Source of the DNA: Candidatus Omnitrophota bacterium
GTDB lineage: Bacteria > Omnitrophota > Koll11 > Gygaellales > Profunditerraquicolaceae
Direction of reading: 5' to 3'
Assembly: GCA_028719045.1 (NCBI GenBank)
Contig: JAQULD010000046.1
Span: 1-11,979 of the forward strand
DNA length: 11,979 nt
The position numbers and the translations under genes were made by a program. The stretch's first letter is position 1. Every line of letters starts with the position of its first letter. Shown one piece after another: positions 8,294-11,979 of the stretch. The notes beneath the pieces were generated by a model. That model had not been told where the DNA came from, did not search any database, and worked only from the letters and a program-made list of their open reading frames with translations.

Positions 8294-8713
8294 TTGAAGT
8301 TAACCTCGGTGCAAAGAAATCCCAGGGTTGCACTTATTTTTTGGACGCCTGTCCTCATCTGGATGGGGTTTATTTTCCTGCTTTCTTCGATTCCCGGAAA
8401 CAAACTGCCGGAAATCCCGGTCCCTAATGTCCATAAAATGGTCCATTTCGCGGAATATTCGATATTAGGAGCGCTTTTTATCAGGGCTTTCCTTAATACC
8501 AAGGGCGAAGTCAAGGCCGCTAAACTCGTCATAATCACGCTGGCTGTCATTTCTGTATTTGCTCTTTCAGACGAATGGCACCAAAAGTTTGTTACGGACA
8601 GATCAGCCGATATTTCCGACTCGCTTACCGACGTGGTTTACTCGGCCATCGGCATCTATTTTTATTTCAGAACAAAACGATTGTTTTCCGGCAGGGGACT
8701 TAAAAATGCTTAA
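8294..8713 (+). CDS. VanZ-like family membrane protein
   Basis: This is a 139-residue inner-membrane protein with about four hydrophobic segments. It shows the VanZ-family pattern: a first helix ending in LLSSIPG, then HKMVHFAEYSILGALFIRAF, then a long hydrophobic segment ending in ALSDEWHQKFVTDRSADISDSLTDVVYSAIG. The D-E-x-H-Q...R...D..D core is the hallmark. VanZ itself gives low-level teicoplanin resistance, but most chromosomal relatives have no proven role and should not be read as resistance genes. The start is TTG, chosen because AAGGAG lies seven bases upstream and the first helix needs this N-terminus. The stop overlaps the next gene by eight bases. Confidence 0.85.
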   Translation: MKLTSVQRNPRVALIFWTPVLIWMGFIFLLSSIPGNKLPEIPVPNVHKMVHFAEYSILGALFIRAFLNTKGEVKAAKLVIITLAVISVFALSDEWHQKFVTDRSADISDSLTDVVYSAIGIYFYFRTKRLFSGRGLKNA

Positions 8714-9167
8714 AACCGGGTTAAACAGAAAAATCGCTTTAGCGTTCGTCTTGTCCTTGTTTTTTGTTTCAGCGGCGTATGCCGATTACAACGAAATGGA
8801 CCTGGAGAGCGACTTGCTTGTAGGCAAATGGATATGCGTTAAGGCGCCCGCGGGTTCCCTTACTCCAATAAAATACCTGGATTTTTACAAAGATCTTTCG
8901 CTTGACGCGGAAGTGGGAAATTGTCTGGGCATCGATGGAGAATACATGCTTTATGCCGTAGACCAGATAGAAATAGGAAAATTCGCGGATGTCAAGGTTT
9001 CTAAAGACACGCCTGACGACGCGGAAACGTTTAAATTGGCAAAAGAGATGCTTTTGGACCTTAAGGGCGTATATACTTATAAGTTCTCGCCTTCCGGAAA
9101 TGAACTTACCTTGATAGATAAACGCGGCATCAAGTATGAGTTTGTCAGGGAAGAGGAGCAGCCGTAA
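8706..9167 (+). CDS. Secreted hypothetical protein, probably beta-rich (lipocalin-like)
   Basis: This is a 153-residue exported protein. MLKTGLNRKIALAFVLSLFF followed by VSAAYA is a classic Sec signal peptide, with likely cleavage after Ala26 (AYA/D). The mature part begins DYNEMDLESDLLVGKWICVK. The LVGKW opening, alternating strands, G-E-Y turn and final ELTLIDKRGIKYEFV suggest a small beta-barrel of the lipocalin-like type, but I cannot place it in a named family. It has no lipobox and only two cysteines in the mature part (one in WICVK, one in GNCLG), which might form a disulfide. The frame is open further upstream, to about 8559, but that part lies in the VanZ-like gene. AGGGG at 8693-8697 and the signal peptide both fix the ATG at 8706. 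Function unknown. Confidence 0.75.
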   Translation: MLKTGLNRKIALAFVLSLFFVSAAYADYNEMDLESDLLVGKWICVKAPAGSLTPIKYLDFYKDLSLDAEVGNCLGIDGEYMLYAVDQIEIGKFADVKVSKDTPDDAETFKLAKEMLLDLKGVYTYKFSPSGNELTLIDKRGIKYEFVREEEQP

Positions 9168-9216
9168 TATCAAAGCGGGATCTAACCTAAAGAAAAAGTA
9201 AAAAATAGGAGGATGG

Positions 9217-10167
9217 ATGTTCAGGGAAAAAATTAAAGTTTTAGACTGTACGATAAGGGACGGAGGACTGATAAATAACCATGATTTTGACCACAGGTTC
9301 GTCCGCGCGGTATACAAGGCGCTTTCCGACGCGGGAGTGGATTATATGGAAATAGGCTATAAGAACTCAAAAAAGCTTTTTTCCCCAAAAGAGTTCGGTA
9401 AATGGAAGTTTTGCGATGACGAAGACATAAAAAAGGTAATAGACGGCATTGAGCCGAGGACGAAGATTTCCGTCATGGTGGATGTGGACAGGGTGGATAT
9501 CGAGGATGTCCCGGAGCGTAAGGACAGCCCTGTAGCCATGATCAGGGTCGCTTCTTACGTAAAGGATATCGACAAAGCGATATTCCTAGTGAACCATTTC
9601 GCGCAAAAAGGCTATGAGACCACGGTAAATATCATGGCTATATCCCGAGCTTTAGATAACGAATTAACCGAAGCTTTGCAGCAGCTGGAAGAAGAATGCC
9701 AGGCGCAGGTTATTTATATCGTGGACAGCTTTGGCGCGCTTTATCAGGAAACCACGGAATTCCTGATAAAGAAAGCGAAAAATATTCTAAAGACCAAAGA
9801 AGTAGGCATACATGCGCATAATAACCAGCAGCTCGCTTTTTCCAATACTATTGAAGCTATTATCCATGACGCCAATTATGTTGACGGCACTGTTTACGGG
9901 CTCGGAAGGGCGGCGGGTAATTGTCCTTTGGAGTTGATCCTGGGATTCTTAAAGAACCCGAAATTCGATATAAGGCCGATTTTGGACCTGATTTCCAAAG
10001 AGTTTATCCCTTTGCGGGAAAAGATCGAATGGGGTTATATCATTCCTTACGCCATTACCGGCATGCTGGACGAACATCCGAGGGCCGCTATCGCCCTGCG
10101 TAACAGCGCCAGGAAAGAAAACTACCGGGAATTTTACGAGAGCCTGGTTGCCGAAGGACAGGACTAA
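9217..10167 (+). CDS. HMGL/DRE-TIM-type aldolase, 4-hydroxy-2-oxovalerate aldolase-like
   Basis: This is a 316-residue TIM-barrel enzyme of the DRE-TIM metallolyase superfamily (HMG-CoA lyase, isopropylmalate synthase, 4-hydroxy-2-oxovalerate aldolase). LDCTIRDGG (9-17) carries the metal-binding Asp15 and catalytic Arg14. HAHNN (199-203) supplies the two metal-binding histidines, and DSFG (170-173) and DGTVYGLGRAAGN (223-235) complete the active-site side of the barrel. The final WGYIIPYAITGMLDEHPRAAIAL is typical of a subgroup often labelled only as aldolase catalytic-domain protein, whose substrate is not established. The HOA-type C-terminal communication domain for a dehydrogenase partner is absent. 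TAGGAGG ends four bases before the ATG, a tight but strong ribosome binding site. A retro-aldol lyase acting on a 2-oxo acid is the best inference, given the KDPG-type aldolase just downstream. Confidence 0.82.
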   Translation: MFREKIKVLDCTIRDGGLINNHDFDHRFVRAVYKALSDAGVDYMEIGYKNSKKLFSPKEFGKWKFCDDEDIKKVIDGIEPRTKISVMVDVDRVDIEDVPERKDSPVAMIRVASYVKDIDKAIFLVNHFAQKGYETTVNIMAISRALDNELTEALQQLEEECQAQVIYIVDSFGALYQETTEFLIKKAKNILKTKEVGIHAHNNQQLAFSNTIEAIIHDANYVDGTVYGLGRAAGNCPLELILGFLKNPKFDIRPILDLISKEFIPLREKIEWGYIIPYAITGMLDEHPRAAIALRNSARKENYREFYESLVAEGQD

Positions 10168-10168
10168 G

Positions 10169-10801
10169 ATGGACCTGGAAAAATTCAAACAGCTGCCTTT
10201 AATGGGCATCCTGCGGGGCGCCTCCCGCGAGGTTATTGAGCCTTTAGTGGAAACGGTTGTCGCCAGCGGACTGACTACGCTGGAAATCACCATGAACACT
10301 GAAGGCGCAGCCGAATTGATAAAGAAAGCCGGGAAAAAAGCTGCGGGACGCCTCACGATCGGCGCCGGGACCGTGCTTAACATGGAGGACCTCAAGTCAA
10401 GTTTAGATGCCGGGGCGACCTTCATCGTTATGCCTGTGGTTATAAATGATGTCTGCGCACATTGCTTTAAAAATAAAATACCGTTTTTCCCCGGGGCTTT
10501 GTCGCCGCAGGAAATCTATACAGGATGGAGCCTGGGTGCTGCCATGGTCAAGGTATTTCCGGCGAAATGCTTCGGGCCGGAATATTTCAGGGAGATAAAA
10601 GGCCCTTTTAACGATATTAAATTATTGGCTTGCGGCGGGGTGACCCCGGAAAATTTGAAGGAATATTTTTCCTGCGGAGCTGAGGCGGTAACTTTTGGCG
10701 CCAGCGTATTCAGGAAGGAATGGCTTGCTTGCAAAGATTATAAAAGCATTGGTTTAGCTGTAAGCAGGTTTGTGGAGAAAGTAAAATCTATTAAGGATTA
10801 G
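10169..10801 (+). CDS. KDPG/KDPGal-type aldolase (2-dehydro-3-deoxy-phosphoaldonate aldolase)
   Basis: This is a 210-residue class I aldolase of the Eda/DgoA family. It splits a 2-keto-3-deoxy-6-phospho sugar acid into pyruvate and glyceraldehyde 3-phosphate. MGILRG (12-17), the general acid-base Glu39 in LEITMNT, GAGTVL (65-70), the Schiff-base Lys128 in MVKVFPAK and the phosphate-binding CGGVTPENL (155-163) are all present. E. coli Eda has Arg at the position of Asn43 (LRT), while the galactonate enzyme DgoA has Asn (LNS). VKVFPAKCFGPEYF also recalls DgoA. The substrate could therefore be the galactonate or the gluconate derivative. An in-frame TTG at 10148 lies inside the previous gene. 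The ATG at 10169, with AGGA five bases ahead, is preferred. It starts one base after the HMGL-type aldolase stop, so the two are very likely one operon. Confidence 0.9.
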   Translation: MDLEKFKQLPLMGILRGASREVIEPLVETVVASGLTTLEITMNTEGAAELIKKAGKKAAGRLTIGAGTVLNMEDLKSSLDAGATFIVMPVVINDVCAHCFKNKIPFFPGALSPQEIYTGWSLGAAMVKVFPAKCFGPEYFREIKGPFNDIKLLACGGVTPENLKEYFSCGAEAVTFGASVFRKEWLACKDYKSIGLAVSRFVEKVKSIKD

Positions 10802-10817
10802 GAGGAGGGGCTTAATA

Positions 10818-11453
10818 ATGCTTTTTCTGCCTTTAACAGCGCTCATTTTAATCCTGTTTCTTCTCCTGCCGGTTTTGATCCTTGAACTTGCAGGTTCAGC
10901 CTTGGTGAAGCTGGGTATAACGCCCCATAAGGCGGCTTTGATCATTTACCTGTCTCTGTTGGGAAGTTTGGTTAATATCCCTTTGGTCGTCCGCTATGTC
11001 GACCCCCTGGATACGCTCAAATGCCCTATTAGTTTTATCGGAATGCCTGTGCTGGGGCAAGCGGGAAAACAAATTATCGCTATTAATGTGGGGGGAGCGA
11101 TAATCCCTCTTCTTATCTGTTTATACCTTTTACCGAAAGCCCCGCTATTAAAAACAATTGCCGCCGTGGCGGTATCGAGCGTGCTGGCCTATAAGCTGGC
11201 CAGGCCCGTGGCTATGATTGGAATCGGGCTTCCCGTATTAATTCCTCCGTTAGTTTCCGCGCTTCTGGCCGTTATCCTTTCGCCCAAGAATCCCGTGCCG
11301 ATCGCCTATATTTCCGGAGTGCTTGGCGTTCTGATCGGCGCCGACCTTATGAATTTAAGGTGCCTTAATTCTCCGGGGATCATGAGTATCGGAGGGGCAG
11401 GCGTATTCGACGGGATTTTTCTGGTCGGAGTAATTTCCGCGCTCTTAGGTTAA
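10818..11453 (+). CDS. DUF1614 family membrane protein
   Basis: This is a 211-residue polytopic membrane protein with about six to seven hydrophobic segments. It matches the DUF1614 pattern: GSALVKLGITPHKAALIIYLSLLGSLVNIPL near the start, a central INVGGAIIPLLICLYLL, then RPV...GIGLPVLIPPLVSALLAVILSP and a final PIAYISGVLGVLIGADLMNL with SPGIMSIGGAGVFDGIFLVG. Family members are found in bacteria and archaea, and no function is established. No nucleotide-binding or catalytic motif is visible. AGGAGGAGG at 10800-10808 is a strong ribosome binding site before the ATG at 10818. It follows the KDPG-type aldolase by 16 bases, so it may be in the same transcript, but nothing shows that it transports the aldolase substrate. 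Confidence 0.85.
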   Translation: MLFLPLTALILILFLLLPVLILELAGSALVKLGITPHKAALIIYLSLLGSLVNIPLVVRYVDPLDTLKCPISFIGMPVLGQAGKQIIAINVGGAIIPLLICLYLLPKAPLLKTIAAVAVSSVLAYKLARPVAMIGIGLPVLIPPLVSALLAVILSPKNPVPIAYISGVLGVLIGADLMNLRCLNSPGIMSIGGAGVFDGIFLVGVISALLG

Positions 11454-11458
11454 AGTTT

Positions 11459-11979
11459 ATGAAAACAAAAATCCTTCTGTTTAATTTGCCTCCTTCAGGC
11501 GGCAGCCTTTTTCCCATATCTTTAGGCTATATCGCAGCAAGCCTCAAAAATAAGAATTTTGAGACCGCGATAGCCGAGATCGATACGATTACACCAGGGA
11601 CCGGGCAATCCATCGCTGACTTTGTCCTCAAATTCAAACCCGCAATAGCCGGGTTTTCGGTTTACCAGGCAAATACGGGCCTTGCTGTTCAGCTTGCTAA
11701 ACTCGTGAAAATGATAGATCCGCGGATACTCGTGGTCATAGGCGGGCCTCAAGCTACTTTTATGCCATCGGAGGCGCTGTTGCAGATGCCTTGCGTCGAT
11801 GTGATCTCAAGAGGGGAAGGAGAGGTGGTTTTACCTGAGCTGGCGGGTTGTTTGAAAAACAAGAGGGATATTTCAGGCGTAAAAAATATCACTTTCAGGT
11901 CGGAATGTTCTATTGTCGATACACCCCGTAAGCCGTTCTCGCGTGACCTTGACAGTTTTGTTTCACCGTACAAATACCG
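11459..11979 (+). CDS. B12-binding-domain radical SAM protein, N-terminal part (3' end outside window)
   Basis: The frame is open from ATG 11459 to the window end, giving 173 complete codons of a longer protein. MKTKILLFNLPPSGGSLFPI, LGYIAASLKNKNFE, FKPAIAGFSVYQANTGLAVQLAKLVK and ILVVIGGPQATFMPSEAL, followed by DVISRGEGEVVLPEL, are the Rossmann-like cobalamin-binding domain that precedes a radical SAM core in BchE-type methyltransferases and cyclases. The usual DxHxxG cobalamin-ligand motif is not present, as in many members. The segment DTPRKPFSRDLDSFVSPY is the standard linker just before the radical SAM domain. Its CX3CX2C cluster motif would lie just past the window end and is not seen. 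The start is ATG six bases after the DUF1614 stop, with weak GTT/AAAG upstream. The substrate cannot be predicted from this part. Confidence 0.83.
   Translation, partial: MKTKILLFNLPPSGGSLFPISLGYIAASLKNKNFETAIAEIDTITPGTGQSIADFVLKFKPAIAGFSVYQANTGLAVQLAKLVKMIDPRILVVIGGPQATFMPSEALLQMPCVDVISRGEGEVVLPELAGCLKNKRDISGVKNITFRSECSIVDTPRKPFSRDLDSFVSPYKY

Noticed and set aside
8559..8705. Upstream extension of the secreted-protein gene
   Set aside because: It would place 49 residues from the VanZ-like coding region before a clear Sec signal peptide. The ATG at 8706 has its own ribosome binding site.
8294..8713. Antibiotic resistance call for the VanZ-like gene
   Set aside because: Only the family is visible. 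No vanHAX or other glycopeptide-resistance gene is nearby, and most chromosomal VanZ relatives have no shown resistance role.
8769..9317. A 182-residue minus-strand frame
   Set aside because: It covers the secreted-protein gene and the start of the aldolase gene. Both have better starts, signal peptide or motifs on the + strand.
10148..10168. TTG start for the KDPG-type aldolase
   Set aside because: It lies inside the preceding gene. The ATG at 10169 has AGGA five bases ahead and gives the usual N-terminus of the family.
9949..10425. A 158-residue minus-strand frame
   Set aside because: It spans the junction of two strongly supported aldolase genes and shows no domain of its own.

Overview
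All supported genes in this window lie on the + strand. Most are packed into short operon-like runs with overlapping or nearly touching ends. The base composition looks roughly balanced by eye, not strongly AT- or GC-biased. The F-type ATP synthase genes, two lipobox lipoproteins (RlpA-like and BamE-like) and a Sec signal peptide point to a bacterium, probably with an outer membrane. The gene mix would fit a deep-branching, uncultivated Gram-negative lineage such as Omnitrophota. That placement is an impression from gene content, not something the sequence proves.

Region 1 (1-3141) is the 3' half of an F1Fo ATP synthase operon: the end of atpA, then atpG, atpD and atpC. The epsilon subunit has only 87 residues and ends after its beta-sandwich domain, so the regulatory C-terminal helices are absent.

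Region 2 (3128-5761) continues without a gap. It holds an RlpA-like double-psi beta-barrel lipoprotein, a DUF2156 protein (related to the C-terminal domain of phosphatidylglycerol lysyltransferase) and a MATE-family multidrug/cation antiporter. The first two joins are overlaps, so these genes may be co-transcribed with the ATP synthase genes.

Region 3 (5762-6289) is the main non-coding break. It contains two GC-rich hairpins, a probable promoter, a 63-residue small protein with a strong ribosome binding site, and then a near-consensus sigma-70 promoter (TTGTCA, 17 nt, TATAAT). That promoter drives a short leader holding a strong Shine-Dalgarno, a 26-codon GTG-start ORF, and a hairpin plus U-tract that looks like an intrinsic terminator. 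The leader ORF runs through the hairpin and stops in an ATGA overlap with the start of the next membrane-protein gene. This arrangement suggests a translation-dependent attenuator and is the most interesting signal in the window.

Region 4 (6286-9167) is a compact cluster: a small membrane protein, a BamE-like lipoprotein, an iron-sulfur flavoprotein, a guanine-deaminase-like enzyme, a 45-residue zinc ribbon, a VanZ-like membrane protein and a secreted beta-rich protein. The genes overlap or nearly touch, but no single shared pathway is obvious.

Region 5 (9217-11979) holds an HMGL/DRE-TIM-type aldolase, a KDPG/KDPGal-type aldolase, a DUF1614 membrane protein, and the beginning of a B12-binding-domain radical SAM protein that runs off the window. 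No tRNA, rRNA, CRISPR array, transposase or phage gene was seen. Most of the window is ordinary housekeeping sequence, and no clearly new multi-gene system is evident.
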